Assembly (NCBI RefSeq): GCF_900185015.1
Contig: NZ_FXYD01000003.1
Location: forward strand, 496,001 to 560,000
Length of the DNA: 64,000 nt
Origin: Octadecabacter ascidiaceicola
GTDB taxonomy: Bacteria; Pseudomonadota; Alphaproteobacteria; Rhodobacterales; Rhodobacteraceae
Direction: 5' to 3'
Part shown: piece by piece, positions 7,061 through 17,885 of the stretch
Layout: each line of letters opens with the position of its first letter
How positions within the stretch are numbered: the first letter of the stretch is position 1
Made by a program: the position numbers and the translations under genes
Notes under the pieces: model-generated
What the model was told of the DNA's origin: nothing
Seen by the model: the letters and a program-made list of their open reading frames with translations, nothing else
Databases searched by the model: none

Positions 7061-7507
7061 CTACCTTAACCTAGAAACCCTGATTTCATAGTTCGCAATC
7101 TCTAAAACGGACATCTCAGTTTTTGACGCGGAGAAAACTTCGTGAACGATTAACATTACTGATCGATACGCGCGCGACTCTCTCTCTATCCTCGTTTCGT
7201 AGAACCAACGGGCAACGACGCCGGACGCGAAAACGAATCCCATAGCCAAAGGTACCGTAGTCAGGTTGAAACCTTGAACAGCGGTTAGACCATAGAAGTC
7301 GTTGGGAGACCTACCTACTAAAAACGGCGCAAAGGCGGCGATAGTGAACGACATCGAAACCGCAAGTACGGTAGTTAAGAACCTAGTTCTCTTCATCGCT
7401 TCTAGGTCTTTTTGAACGCTTTCAGCAAGTTCCACCAATTGACCAAACGATTTCATGTCACGCTCGTCGTTCAGGCGTAATTCGGATAGTTCTCTGTCTT
7501 CGTTCAT
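7061..7507 (-). CDS. small membrane protein with two TM segments, unknown function
   Basis: A 148-residue protein I do not recognise. Residues 1-40 are charged and helical (RELSELRLNDERDMKSF), suggesting a cytoplasmic coiled coil. Hydrophobic segments lie at about 43-64 and 81-102, joined by a short loop, and the tail is helical and charged. ATG 7507 overlaps the TGA of the GTPase gene (ATGA, 7504-7507), so translation is coupled and the proteins probably act together. Base composition is low in GC compared with neighbours. An upstream TTG at 7513 is a less likely start. It may be a membrane partner or effector of the GTPase. Confidence 0.7.
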   Translation of the reverse strand: MNEDRELSELRLNDERDMKSFGQLVELAESVQKDLEAMKRTRFLTTVLAVSMSFTIAAFAPFLVGRSPNDFYGLTAVQGFNLTTVPLAMGFVFASGVVARWFYETRIERESRAYRSVMLIVHEVFSASKTEMSVLEIANYEIRVSRLR

Positions 7508-8310
7508 CTGCAAAGTTCTCCCATTTTTTGAAGCATCTGGGCAAGATAATGATCCCGCTGAGCTTCATTCAAATTCGGAGAAATCCTTTGCCCCCCCCAT
7601 TCGAAATCATCTAGCTGAGAACATACGGGTACGGAATCCCACTCGAAGTTATCGCTACCGAGCTGTGCTAAAAGTTCATTCAAGCGGGTCGGGAATGGCC
7701 CGGATCCTGATGGGGAATAGTAGTCTTTAACGAGCTCGATATTATGATAATCTAAGTCAATTTTCGTTGCTGCCACTAGTAGCCACTTCGGCTTTCTTGC
7801 TTTCATTTTCAAGGTTCGCAACAGTGTGCAGATTTGGCTTAACTCTTCCAACTCGGTCTGACGGTTGAGATCTCGCCACTTTTCAGTTGTGTTAATGCCC
7901 TTTTCAATCATTAGTCTCATTGCGCGCTCATCTCGAAGAGACACCAAGCCAGATGCTGCTACGAAAACAATGCCATCAACTGCTGTTTTTTCACCGAAAA
8001 TGTTCTCATAACTATCAAGTTTAGGTCCCCCCTGACCTGGTGCGACGATGACCCCTAAGCGGTTCCCATTACTTTTAGCTCCGCCGAATTCCTCTTTCTT
8101 GGACATCGCTGGCGCTTTGTAATTTGGTTTACTAGCTTTGCCATTTAAATGATCCAATAGAACCGACTTTCCTATTCCACCGGGTCCGACAAATGCAATC
8201 CTATGCTTTGTACCAAAAACCTTAGACATAAGGGTATCAAAGCCGGTAAACGCTTTCTCGCGATGCTTGTACGCTTCCTTTGCGACCGGCAAGACCCATT
8301 CAATAGCCAT
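7504..8310 (-). CDS. Ras-like P-loop GTPase, accessory, unknown function
   Basis: A 268-residue P-loop protein. GPGGIGKS (about 42-49) is the Walker A/G1 loop; APGQGG (90-95) sits where Ras-like proteins have DTPGQE, with Ala replacing Asp; ATKID (181-185) is the G4 TKxD guanine-specificity motif; VPVCSQ (227-232) is a possible G5. The set points to a small GTPase related to Ras/SR-beta-like proteins. An amphipathic N-terminal helix could touch the membrane. Together with the coupled two-TM gene it forms a two-gene module with GC of 40-48% in hand-counted lines, against about 60-70% in neighbouring pncB, a sign of transfer. Role unknown; a defence or stress function is only a guess. Confidence 0.7.
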   Translation of the reverse strand: MAIEWVLPVAKEAYKHREKAFTGFDTLMSKVFGTKHRIAFVGPGGIGKSVLLDHLNGKASKPNYKAPAMSKKEEFGGAKSNGNRLGVIVAPGQGGPKLDSYENIFGEKTAVDGIVFVAASGLVSLRDERAMRLMIEKGINTTEKWRDLNRQTELEELSQICTLLRTLKMKARKPKWLLVAATKIDLDYHNIELVKDYYSPSGSGPFPTRLNELLAQLGSDNFEWDSVPVCSQLDDFEWGGQRISPNLNEAQRDHYLAQMLQKMGELCR

Positions 8311-8351
8311 TCAGAAACACCTCAATTTATCAACTTCTTCGTTATAATCTA

Positions 8352-9644
8352 TCATACCACAACCTCCACCCGTTCCTGTTCCCCGACCCCAAACACCCGT
8401 TTGTAGCGTTCGATCTCCGCTTCTGGTCCCATCGCTTTGTTGGGGTTGTCGGAGAGTTTGACGGTGGGGTTGCCGTTGGCCGTGACGGCTTTGCAGACCA
8501 GCGAGAACGGGGCGAGGGTGTCGCCCGTCGTCAGGCCTTTGAAGTCGTTGGTGAGCATGGTGCCCCAGCCGAACGAGACTTTGCAGCGGCCCTGAAATTG
8601 TTTGTGCAGGGCGATGATTTTTTCAGCGTCCAGACCGTCGCTAAAGATCACCAGTTTTTCGCGGGGGTCCTCATTGCGTGATGTCCACCAGTCAATCGCG
8701 CGTTCGGCGCCTGTGGCGGGGTCGCCGGAATCCACGCGGATGCCTGTCCAGCCGGCCAGCCAATCGGGCGCATTATCAAGGAAGCCTTGGGTGCCGTAGG
8801 TGTCGGGCAGGATGATGCGCAGGTTGCCTTCGTGTTCGTCGTGCCAATCGCGCAGAACGTCATAGGGCGCTTGGAACAGGGCGTCGTCATCTTTGGCCAG
8901 CGCGGAGTAGACCATGGGGAGTTCGTGGGCGTTGGTGCCGATGGCCTCGACCTCGCGGTTTTTGGCGATCAGGCAGTTGGAGGTGCCGATGAAGCTGTCG
9001 CCCAAGCCTTCTTGCATGGCGCGCACGCACCAGTCTTGCCACAGGAAGGAATGGCGGCGGCGGGTGCCGAAGTCCGCGACTTTGAGGCCGTCGAGCGGGC
9101 GGAGTTTTTCGACCTTTTCCCAGAGTTTGGTCATGGCGCGGGCGTAGAGGACTTGCAGTTCAAAGCGGCCCATCGTGCCGAGGACCGCGCGGCCGCGCAG
9201 TTCCATCAGGATGGACAGGGCGGGGATTTCCCAGAGCATGACTTCGGGCCATGAGCCTTCGAATGTGAGTTCGTATTGGCCGTCTTTTTTCTCAAGGTGG
9301 TAGGGCGGTAGGCGGAGGTTTTCGAACCAGTCCATGAATTCCGAGCTGAACATCTGGCGTTTGCCGTAAAACGTATTGCCGCGCATCCATGTGGACTCGC
9401 CACGGGTGAGCGAGAGGGAGCGGACATGGTCAAGCTGTTCGCGCAATTCGCCTTCGTCCACGAGGTCCGCGAGGCGCACGTTTTTGGAGCGGTTGATCAG
9501 CGAGAACGTGACCTGCGTATCGGGCTTATTGCGGAACACCGATTGGCACATCAGCAGTTTATAAAAGTCGGTATCGATCAGGGAACGGACGATCGGGTCG
9601 ATCTTCCATTTGTGGTTCCAGACGCGGGTTGCGATGTCGACCAT
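8352..9644 (-). CDS. pncB: nicotinate phosphoribosyltransferase
   Basis: A 430-residue enzyme joining nicotinate and PRPP to give nicotinate mononucleotide in NAD salvage. Family signatures are visible: DTDFYKLLMCQSVF near residue 25, GTRRRHSFLWQ around the activating-His region, GTNAHELPM, and late WIRVDSGDP-like and FSDGLDAEKI/FGWGTMLTND phosphoribosyl-binding segments. Length matches the proteobacterial enzyme. It shares the pathway with pncA at 11.1 kb, which produces nicotinate. It is a monocistronic minus-strand gene with AGGGAGAA before the ATG. Confidence 0.95.
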   Translation of the reverse strand: MVDIATRVWNHKWKIDPIVRSLIDTDFYKLLMCQSVFRNKPDTQVTFSLINRSKNVRLADLVDEGELREQLDHVRSLSLTRGESTWMRGNTFYGKRQMFSSEFMDWFENLRLPPYHLEKKDGQYELTFEGSWPEVMLWEIPALSILMELRGRAVLGTMGRFELQVLYARAMTKLWEKVEKLRPLDGLKVADFGTRRRHSFLWQDWCVRAMQEGLGDSFIGTSNCLIAKNREVEAIGTNAHELPMVYSALAKDDDALFQAPYDVLRDWHDEHEGNLRIILPDTYGTQGFLDNAPDWLAGWTGIRVDSGDPATGAERAIDWWTSRNEDPREKLVIFSDGLDAEKIIALHKQFQGRCKVSFGWGTMLTNDFKGLTTGDTLAPFSLVCKAVTANGNPTVKLSDNPNKAMGPEAEIERYKRVFGVGEQERVEVVV

Positions 9645-9700
9645 GATGTTCTCCCTTAGACTTAGGGAGTTTTGCGGGTTTTAGGCGCAAGGGGCAAGCA

Positions 9701-9805
9701 TTAAGGGCGCTGCATCAATGTGGTTAAGATATCGCGCAAAGCGTCTGTCTGGGCTTCACTGAGGAGAGAGATCAGATCTGCGTTCACTTCCGCGATGATG
9801 CTAAA
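9701..9805 (-). pseudogene. C-terminal remnant of a MarR-family regulator
   Basis: The minus strand reads LFSIIAEVNADLISLLSEAQTDALRDILTTLMQ then a stop at 9701. This matches the C-terminal dimerisation helices of MarR proteins, where '...ln..l...L...E...L..lL..l' is typical. No HTH precedes it: the upstream reading is low-complexity out-of-frame sequence over another fragment. I take it as the tail of a deleted gene. Confidence is moderate because the segment is short. Confidence 0.45.
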
Positions 9806-9825
9806 GAGCGTTGGGGCGAGTTCTG

Positions 9826-9995
9826 TGGCGGCGGGCATGGCAATGGCGCAGATGGCTGTGCTTCCGGCGATTGTTTTTGGTGGATCAGGCGAAGCACTGC
9901 CTGAGAACTTCGACGACCTTGGGCCACGGGCGGCGCATGGTTTGATCGCGCTTCTATTGGGACTTCTTATCGTTGCGCATGTGGTTTGGCGACCG
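9826..9995 (+). pseudogene. internal remnant of a cytochrome b561-type gene
   Basis: The plus strand carries VLPAIVFGGSGEALPEN followed by DLGPRAAHGLIALLLGLLIVAHV, which resembles the third and fourth TM segments of bacterial cytochrome b561 with their haem His pair. The N-terminal TM helices and the terminal 'ALYHHF' His region are absent, and the frame runs on into antisense of the DUF2585 gene. MarR and cytochrome b561 genes are often neighbours, so the two fragments may be one deleted locus. Confidence 0.45.
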
Positions 9996-10029
9996 CAGCT
10001 AACGTCGGCCTGCGTAGGTATAAGACTGT

Positions 10030-10605
10030 CTAGCTTTCGGCGCGTGGGTTCAGTTCTTGTTGCCACGCGTCGATGGCCTCAATCGGGGCGACCAGCTGGA
10101 TCGTTGAAAGCGTCAGATTATCGCGACCAAAGATGCCCGCGACAAGTTCGAGGCCAAGGACACCGAAAAGAACCGCGGGAATGCGCAGTGAATAAGCGGC
10201 GAAGAAACCGCCCATCATGAAGACGTAGTCAGCCACCGCGTTCAACACGCTGTCCCCGTGATAGCCGGCGTTGATCGTTGTCGCGCGGAAGGCATCCAGC
10301 ACCCAGTTCGTGTGTTCGATCACTTCCCAACCGATGCCTGTCACGATGGCGGCGAGAAACGCGCCGTTGAACCCGAAACGCGGGAAGGCCAAGCGACCCA
10401 GCAGCGCAATCAGGACGCCGTGCAGAATGTGCGAAAGCGTGTACCAATCCGCGATATGTTGCGAGTTGCCGCTGTCAAAGATTGTCGGCACCCAGAGTTT
10501 GATGTCGCCACAGGTACAGATCAACGGCTGGCCCCATGCCCAAAGGGTTAGGCCAATGATAAAGAGGCCGCTGAAGGCGAAGATATTTAGGTTCGTGCGG
10601 GCCAT
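10030..10605 (-). CDS. UPF0314 / DUF2585 membrane protein
   Basis: A 191-residue protein with about four TM segments. The family pattern is recognised: WGQPLICTCGDIKLWV near the N-terminus, HIADWYTLSHILHG, GIGWEVIEHTNWVLDAFR, YHGDSVLNAVADYVFM and the end DNLTLSTIQLV. Conserved His, Asp and Cys residues suggest a catalytic or metal site, but no function is established for the family. ATG at 10605 is preceded by AGGAGCC, a fair ribosome binding site. The gene stands alone beside decayed fragments. Confidence 0.88.
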   Translation of the reverse strand: MARTNLNIFAFSGLFIIGLTLWAWGQPLICTCGDIKLWVPTIFDSGNSQHIADWYTLSHILHGVLIALLGRLAFPRFGFNGAFLAAIVTGIGWEVIEHTNWVLDAFRATTINAGYHGDSVLNAVADYVFMMGGFFAAYSLRIPAVLFGVLGLELVAGIFGRDNLTLSTIQLVAPIEAIDAWQQELNPRAES

Positions 10606-10794
10606 TTTTGGCTCCTGTTAACTGCTCTTAGAGCAGGGTTAACGGAGGATTGGGGCAGGAATTTGGCGATGGAGTGAAAGTCCGCTTTGCGGGACAAAGT
10701 TGCCTTTGGTTTCTGGACATAGGTTTGAGTTTTTTTGGCCCTATAGAACTCATAGATCATGCCTATAGTTTTCAAAAATATGGGAGAGAAGCGG

Positions 10795-11094
10795 ATGACA
10801 CGTTGGGTAGTTATTTTTCGAGATACGCCACAAATGTTGGATATTAGAAAGAAAAAGGAACTGCGCGACGCACATGTTGCCTATGCGAAGGATCATCCAG
10901 AATTGTTGATTGGTGGTGGTTTGAAGCCCGAGACGGATGAAGAATTTTGTGGTGCGCTTTGGGTAGTTGAGGCAGAAAACAAACCGCAAGTTGAACATCT
11001 GGTTGCCAATGATCCATTCTATTTTCCAGAGTATCGAACCTTCGAGATTTTCACGTGGGGAAAACTACTCGAAGACCAAACCGCAGTGCTCTGA
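10795..11094 (+). CDS. YciI family protein
   Basis: A 99-residue single-domain protein. It opens RWVVIFRDTPQML, has the helix KKKELRDAHVAYAKDHPELL with the family's His-containing helix, and ends with VANDPFYFPEYRTFEIFTW, close to the YciI 'DPf...glv....i..f' pattern. YciI-like proteins adopt a ferredoxin-like fold; a His-Asp pair is proposed as catalytic but substrates are largely unknown. ATG 10795 after GGGAGAGAAG was chosen over an upstream in-frame ATG at 10759. Confidence 0.82.
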   Translation: MTRWVVIFRDTPQMLDIRKKKELRDAHVAYAKDHPELLIGGGLKPETDEEFCGALWVVEAENKPQVEHLVANDPFYFPEYRTFEIFTWGKLLEDQTAVL

Positions 11095-11131
11095 CGAGCC
11101 AAGAGCTATGGTAACTCTGGGCTCAATGCGG

Positions 11132-11728
11132 TCATTCGCGGATATCAACACCCACAGCCTTCATCCCCTCAATCGCTGCCGCCAAACTGCCGTCAAAATC
11201 AATCGCGCGGCAGAGGTCTGTGCGGACGGTGACGGTGAGGCCGAGGTTTGCGGCGTCTACGGCGGAGTAATTCACACAGAAATCTGTGGCGAGGCCCACC
11301 ATCGTGAGCGTGTCGATGCCCCGGGTTTGTAGGTAGCCGAACAGGCCTGTGGGCGTTGTGTGATCGTTTTCAAAGAACGCCGAGTAGCTGTCGATCAAAG
11401 GGTTGTAGCCCTTGCGGATGATCATGTCGGCGGCGTCGGTGTTCAGATCCATGTGAAACGCCGCGCCGTTTGTGCCGATGATGCAGTGATCGGGCCAGAG
11501 GACTTGGGGGCCGTAGGGCATTTCGGTCATGCTCATCGGGTCGGCGTTGTGGCTGCTGGCAAAGGACGAATGGCCCGCTGGGTGCCAATCTTGCGTCAGG
11601 ATCACGGCATCGAAATCGGGCATAATCGCGTTGATGCCTGTCACGATTTCATCACCACCGGTTACGGCGAGCGCGCCGCCTGGGCAAAAGTCGTTTTGGA
11701 CGTCGATGACGAGGAGCGCGTGGGTCAT
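11132..11728 (-). CDS. pncA: nicotinamidase (pyrazinamidase)
   Basis: A 198-residue isochorismatase-fold amidohydrolase converting nicotinamide to nicotinate. The catalytic Asp is in ALLVIDVQNDFCPGG (D9), the metal-binding DWHPAGHSSFA segment is present, and the nucleophile Cys is in GLATDFCVNYSAVDA (about residue 149). Length is typical. It feeds pncB in NAD salvage. The ATG at 11728 is 17 bp from the divergent truncated hemG reading frame, leaving no room for a normal hemG 5' end. Confidence 0.95.
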   Translation of the reverse strand: MTHALLVIDVQNDFCPGGALAVTGGDEIVTGINAIMPDFDAVILTQDWHPAGHSSFASSHNADPMSMTEMPYGPQVLWPDHCIIGTNGAAFHMDLNTDAADMIIRKGYNPLIDSYSAFFENDHTTPTGLFGYLQTRGIDTLTMVGLATDFCVNYSAVDAANLGLTVTVRTDLCRAIDFDGSLAAAIEGMKAVGVDIRE

Positions 11729-11745
11729 GAAATCACCTTTCTTAC

Positions 11746-12129
11746 GTGTTGCCCTTTCTTACGGTCCTTGATGCATGGGGCCAAGGGGTGGGTTCATTGA
11801 TCCGCATCAAGGCGCAAGAACGGAAGCCTTTGTACACTGCGCCGGTCTTATTCTTGTCGGTATCGCTTGGCGCTGGGGGACATGATGCCGAAGACTGGAG
11901 AGCGCTAGACGGGATTGCGGTGGATCTTCAGGACGCGACCGGTTGGACACCATCCACTGTTGAACACGTGGCGGGTGCTTATCTGCCGTCGAAGTATGAC
12001 CTGTTAACGCGAGTCATCATGCGGCGGATCATTGCAGCGAAGGACCCGGAAGCGGATCTCGGCAAGGATAAGGAATACACGGATTGGGATGCGTTAGGAT
12101 CGAAACTGGATACGTGGTTAGCACCCTAA
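11746..12129 (+). pseudogene. N-terminally truncated HemG-like protoporphyrinogen oxidase
   Basis: The frame encodes up to 127 residues. From APVLFLSVSLGAGG onward it follows the C-terminal half of flavodoxin-type protoporphyrinogen IX dehydrogenase HemG: the AFFSVSL-like strand, GWTPSTVEHVAGAYLPSKYDLLTRVIMRRIIAA, and EYTDWDALGSKLDTWLA. HemG is about 175-180 residues; the first 75 or so, with the FMN phosphate loop, are missing because pncA begins 18 bp upstream. It should not bind FMN normally, so I call it a truncated gene. A short hairpin (GCACC/GGTGC, 12121-12135) covers the stop. Confidence 0.6.
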
Positions 12130-12171
12130 CGGTGCTTGCGCTTAAACAAAGCTGATCGTATTTGGAGGCCC

Positions 12172-13083
12172 ATGTATACAGTCGCAGCATTATATCATTT
12201 CACCCCGTTCAGTGACCCCGCCGCCTTGAAAGGGCCGTTGGCTGCCGTTTGTGCCGCAGGCGATGTTATGGGAACGTTGCTTTTGGCGCCCGAAGGTATC
12301 AACGGGACGATCGCGGGACCGCGCACGGGTATTGATGCCGTGTTGGCGCATATCCGCGCCCTACCCGGTTGTGCAGATTTCGAGTGGAAAGAGAGCGAGG
12401 CCAGCGTGCCGCCGTTCAACCGCATGAAGGTGCGCATCAAGCGTGAAATCGTGACGATGGGACAGCCGGATGTGGACCCAACGGTAAACGTTGGCAACTA
12501 CGTTTCGCCGCAAGATTGGAACGAATTGATCAAGTCGCCGGACGTGGCGGTGATTGACACACGCAATGACTATGAGGTCGCGATTGGGACGTTTGATGGT
12601 GCAATAGACCCTGAAACTAAAAGTTTCGGTGAGTTTCCTGCATGGTGGGACGCCAACAAAGGGCGCTTCCATAATAAGCGGATCGCGATGTTTTGCACCG
12701 GCGGTATTCGCTGTGAAAAGTCGACGAATTATTTGCTCGGGCAAGGAGTTGAGGACGTGTACCACCTGAAGGGTGGGATCCTGAAATACCTTGAAGAGGT
12801 GCCACAGGAAGAAAGCACGTGGGACGGGTCATGTTTCGTATTTGATGCCCGTGTGTCTGTTGGTCATGGGTTGGAAGAAGGGCCGCATGTTTTGTGTTTT
12901 GCCTGCCGTCGTCCGTTGATGCCTGAGGACAAGAACCGCACTGAGTACGAACACGGCGTTTCCTGTCACCAGTGCGCGGGTGAAACGAGCGAGGCAGATA
13001 AAGAGCGGTTCCGCGAACGCCAAAAGCAGATCGCGCTTGCCAAGGAACGTGGTGAAATCCATGTGGGGCCGGCTGCGGGCTAG
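12172..13083 (+). CDS. trhO: tRNA uridine(34) hydroxylase, rhodanese family (TrhO/YceA)
   Basis: A 303-residue protein with an N-terminal acylphosphatase-like domain ([15 protein letters not shown]; later [12 protein letters not shown]) and a central rhodanese domain starting [17 protein letters not shown]. The catalytic loop is [10 protein letters not shown] around residue 180. A C-terminal Cys-rich segment (CFACRRPL...CHQCAG) follows. TrhO makes 5-hydroxyuridine at tRNA position 34 using oxygen. ATG 12172 after TTGGAGG was chosen over an in-frame ATG at 12136. Confidence 0.93.
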   Translation: MYTVAALYHFTPFSDPAALKGPLAAVCAAGDVMGTLLLAPEGINGTIAGPRTGIDAVLAHIRALPGCADFEWKESEASVPPFNRMKVRIKREIVTMGQPDVDPTVNVGNYVSPQDWNELIKSPDVAVIDTRNDYEVAIGTFDGAIDPETKSFGEFPAWWDANKGRFHNKRIAMFCTGGIRCEKSTNYLLGQGVEDVYHLKGGILKYLEEVPQEESTWDGSCFVFDARVSVGHGLEEGPHVLCFACRRPLMPEDKNRTEYEHGVSCHQCAGETSEADKERFRERQKQIALAKERGEIHVGPAAG

Positions 13084-13153
13084 TTCCGTCGGATTTGTGC
13101 GACTCACCCAGTTGGGTGTTTAATGGTGTCCTTCATGTTTGGGAGGACTTGAA

Positions 13154-13468
13154 ATGCCTAAATTCTTATTCGTTTATCATGGCGGCGGAATGCCGGAGAC
13201 ACCCGAAGAGGGTGCGAAGGCAATGGCTGCGTGGGCCGCTTGGTATGAAACCATGGGGGCGGCAACGGTTGATGGCGGCGCACCTGTCGGGCAATCCCAC
13301 ACCGTAAGCGCGAACGGCCATGTCGAGAACGGCGGCGCCAATCCGGTTTCCGGTTACACAGTGATTGAGGCCGCTGATTACGAAGCGGCCTGTGCCCACG
13401 CCAAGAACAACCCGATGGTTGTCGATGGCAGCGGGACAGTCGAAGTGGCGCAGATGATTGATCTTTAG
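13154..13468 (+). CDS. YCII/DGPF-related protein
   Basis: A 104-residue protein starting MPKFLFVYHGGGMPETPEEG, which matches the YCII-related (DGPF) family N-terminus. It continues with AMAAWAAWYETMGAATVDGGAP and VSGYTVIEAADYEAACAHAKNNPM, the family's helix and strand pattern. A substrate is not known. GGGAGGACTTGAA gives a strong ribosome binding site. It lies 60 bp before the PLP enzyme gene on the same strand. Confidence 0.8.
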   Translation: MPKFLFVYHGGGMPETPEEGAKAMAAWAAWYETMGAATVDGGAPVGQSHTVSANGHVENGGANPVSGYTVIEAADYEAACAHAKNNPMVVDGSGTVEVAQMIDL

Positions 13469-13528
13469 TCGCGATTTTGCTGGTTTTCGGTGGGTCGATA
13501 CGTTGAATTCATTGCAGGGAGACTTGTG

Positions 13529-14776
13529 ATGATAGATGACGAATTGCTGACTGAGATCCGTGGGAAATTTGCCCATGTCGACACCTGCCCGTTTCAGGGT
13601 CCGCGTGTGTTTTTCGAGAACGCGGGCGGGGCGCTGACGTTGAAGTCTGTCGTTGAAACCTCAGCGAAATTCACCGGAATTCCAGATAATCAGGGGCGGG
13701 ACAATCCTGCGTCACGTGCGTTGGTCGACGTTATCGCCAAGAGCAAAGAGGCGGCGCTGGACTGGTTTGGTGCGTCTGATGGAACGGTGTTTGTTGGCGA
13801 AAGCGGGACCGAGCTGTTGTTTCGGCTTATTCGTACGGCCGTTGTCGGGACAAGCGGCGGGGTGTTGATCGGGTCGACGGTTGAACATCCCGCGTCGCAA
13901 TCGGCAATGGCCCATTGGGCGCAAAAGATGGGGCGTGATTATCGATTGGTCAGCCACGACGACACATTGGGTCTGGTCACCGCAGAGGCCTACGCTGATG
14001 CGGTGACGCCGGATACCAAGGTCGCGACGATCTTGCATACCTCGCCGGTCACGGGGATGGGCATGGATGTGGTGGCGATATCCAAGGCCATTCGCGCGGT
14101 CGCGCCTGAGATCTTCATCATCGTTGACGGCATTCAGCACGCGTCCCATGGGCTGGTAGATTTGGTAGCTGCGGACGTGGATGGTTACGTTGTGTCGCCC
14201 TACAAGGTGTTTTCGCGGCACGGGTATGGCGTTGCTTGGGTGAGTGAACGTCTTACGGACTTGGGGCCAGAGAACCTTGATGGCGGACCAGAGCGAAACT
14301 GGGAGATGGGAACGCGGGATACGGGTGCCTATGCGACGTTTCATGATGTCGTTGATTACTTTGATTGGCTCGGGTCGCAAGTCGGTGGTGGTGACACGCG
14401 CCGCGAACGCATTGAGGCCGCTGGTGCAGCAGTCAAAGCGCATGAAAAAACGCTGACAGATGCGATGTTGCATGGCACTGGCAACCTGAAAGGGTTGGCC
14501 GAGATGGAGGGCGTTACGATCATCGGCGGGGTCGATAACCCCGCGCGTGAGGGGTTGGTGTGCTTCTGGGCAGACAGCGTTTCCGCGCCGGATATTGTTG
14601 CTGCCTTAAACGCCGAAGGTGTGCGAACCCATGTGCGTAAAGCGGATCACTACAGCGGGAACATCCTGACGCCTTTGGGCCAAGACGCCGCCGTTCGCGT
14701 GTCTATGTGTCACTATAATTCAATCGACGAAGTTGCGCGGTTCCTGAGCGTGATGGCGCAGGTGCTTGACGCATAA
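13529..14776 (+). CDS. class V aminotransferase / cysteine desulfurase-like PLP enzyme
   Basis: A 415-residue fold-type I PLP enzyme. GESGTELLFRLIRTA corresponds to the cofactor-binding turn, IIVDGIQHASHGLVDL contains the Asp and His that contact PLP, and YVVSPYKVFSRHGYGVAW holds the presumed Schiff-base Lys. The C-terminal part ends with VRVSMCHYNSIDEVARFL, typical of SufS/CsdA-like sequences ('R.s..hYNt..Ei'). No suf or isc genes are adjacent, so a role outside Fe-S assembly is likely. ATG 13529 after GGGAGA was chosen; an in-frame GTG lies at 13490. Confidence 0.83.
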   Translation: MIDDELLTEIRGKFAHVDTCPFQGPRVFFENAGGALTLKSVVETSAKFTGIPDNQGRDNPASRALVDVIAKSKEAALDWFGASDGTVFVGESGTELLFRLIRTAVVGTSGGVLIGSTVEHPASQSAMAHWAQKMGRDYRLVSHDDTLGLVTAEAYADAVTPDTKVATILHTSPVTGMGMDVVAISKAIRAVAPEIFIIVDGIQHASHGLVDLVAADVDGYVVSPYKVFSRHGYGVAWVSERLTDLGPENLDGGPERNWEMGTRDTGAYATFHDVVDYFDWLGSQVGGGDTRRERIEAAGAAVKAHEKTLTDAMLHGTGNLKGLAEMEGVTIIGGVDNPAREGLVCFWADSVSAPDIVAALNAEGVRTHVRKADHYSGNILTPLGQDAAVRVSMCHYNSIDEVARFLSVMAQVLDA

Positions 14777-14801
14777 TCGTTTGCTTTTGTTTCGCAAATA
14801 T

Positions 14802-14824
14802 CCCCGCCGGAAGCTCCGACGGGG
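14802..14824. terminator. terminator between PLP enzyme gene and gyrB
   Basis: CCCCGCCGGA (14802-14811) pairs with TCCGACGGGG (14815-14824) with one mismatch, then TCGATTTTT. It lies between two convergent stops and could serve both strands. Confidence 0.7.
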
Positions 14825-14833
14825 TCGATTTTT

Positions 14834-17266
<2,433 letters not shown>

Positions 17267-17354
17267 TTAAGTTCCCAAATATATAGCGATTTGGCGTGGC
17301 AATGTCACGCATTTGGGCCATATTTTGTGGGTGAAAGCGGGGCTTTGGTGCGGG

Positions 17355-17882
17355 TTAGAAATTCCACCCAAGAAGGTCAAGCGGGGCGGCCTCATCCCAC
17401 GGCTGATCGGTAAGGGGTAGAACCATTAGCGCCTGTGTTTCGCGAGTGATAACTTGACCTGTTTTGGCATAGTCTAGCGATGTGTAGGTGATGACATTTC
17501 CAACGGTTATAAACCCATGGCCAGCGTAGATCGGGCGGTCCCCGAACAGCACGAAGAACTTCGCTTGTGTGGATTCTGCGAAGGTAATTGCCGCCTTCAG
17601 AAGCTGGGTAGCGACCCCCTTACCGCGCGTTTCAGGGGCGGTGACGACCTCGGCCAAGCCACAGATCGTTGTGAGGTTCTCCCCAAGGCAAACATCCCGA
17701 TAGCAGATCGCCATGTGGCCGATCATGGCGCCGCCGTTGCGGGCAATGATGCGCATGTGGTGGCGTTGCTGGTGATAGCTGCGTCCGCCGAAATCCTCAG
17801 CAAAGCCGCGCAGCAATAGATCGGCGATGCTTTGGTCATCAGCCGCGGTTAAGGCGTATTCGGGGATGCATTCGATCTGCAT
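17355..17882 (-). CDS. GNAT family N-acetyltransferase
   Basis: A 175-residue acyl-transferase-like protein. The acetyl-CoA motif A is visible as VVTAPETRGKGVATQLLKAAI (about 79-99), where RGKGVA is the Q/RxxGxG/A loop. YAGHGFITVGN near residue 122 fits the C-terminal 'F..G' part of the fold, and the SYHQQRHHMRIIARNGGAMIGHMAI stretch resembles NodA-like members. Substrate unknown. It sits between recF and gyrB, three bases after recF ends, so it is probably cotranscribed with the replication genes. Confidence 0.8.
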   Translation of the reverse strand: MQIECIPEYALTAADDQSIADLLLRGFAEDFGGRSYHQQRHHMRIIARNGGAMIGHMAICYRDVCLGENLTTICGLAEVVTAPETRGKGVATQLLKAAITFAESTQAKFFVLFGDRPIYAGHGFITVGNVITYTSLDYAKTGQVITRETQALMVLPLTDQPWDEAAPLDLLGWNF

Positions 17883-17885
17883 GAG

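Noticed and set aside
8787-9254. 155-codon plus-strand frame opposite pncB
   Set aside because: It is an antisense shadow of pncB with strongly biased Gly/Val/Ala content.
9720-10220. 166-codon plus-strand frame as a real gene
   Set aside because: Only its middle resembles cytochrome b561; the rest is antisense to the MarR remnant and the DUF2585 gene.
13529-14776. Housekeeping SufS/IscS cysteine desulfurase
   Set aside because: No suf/isc neighbours and no clearly conserved active-site Cys loop; kept as class V PLP enzyme only.
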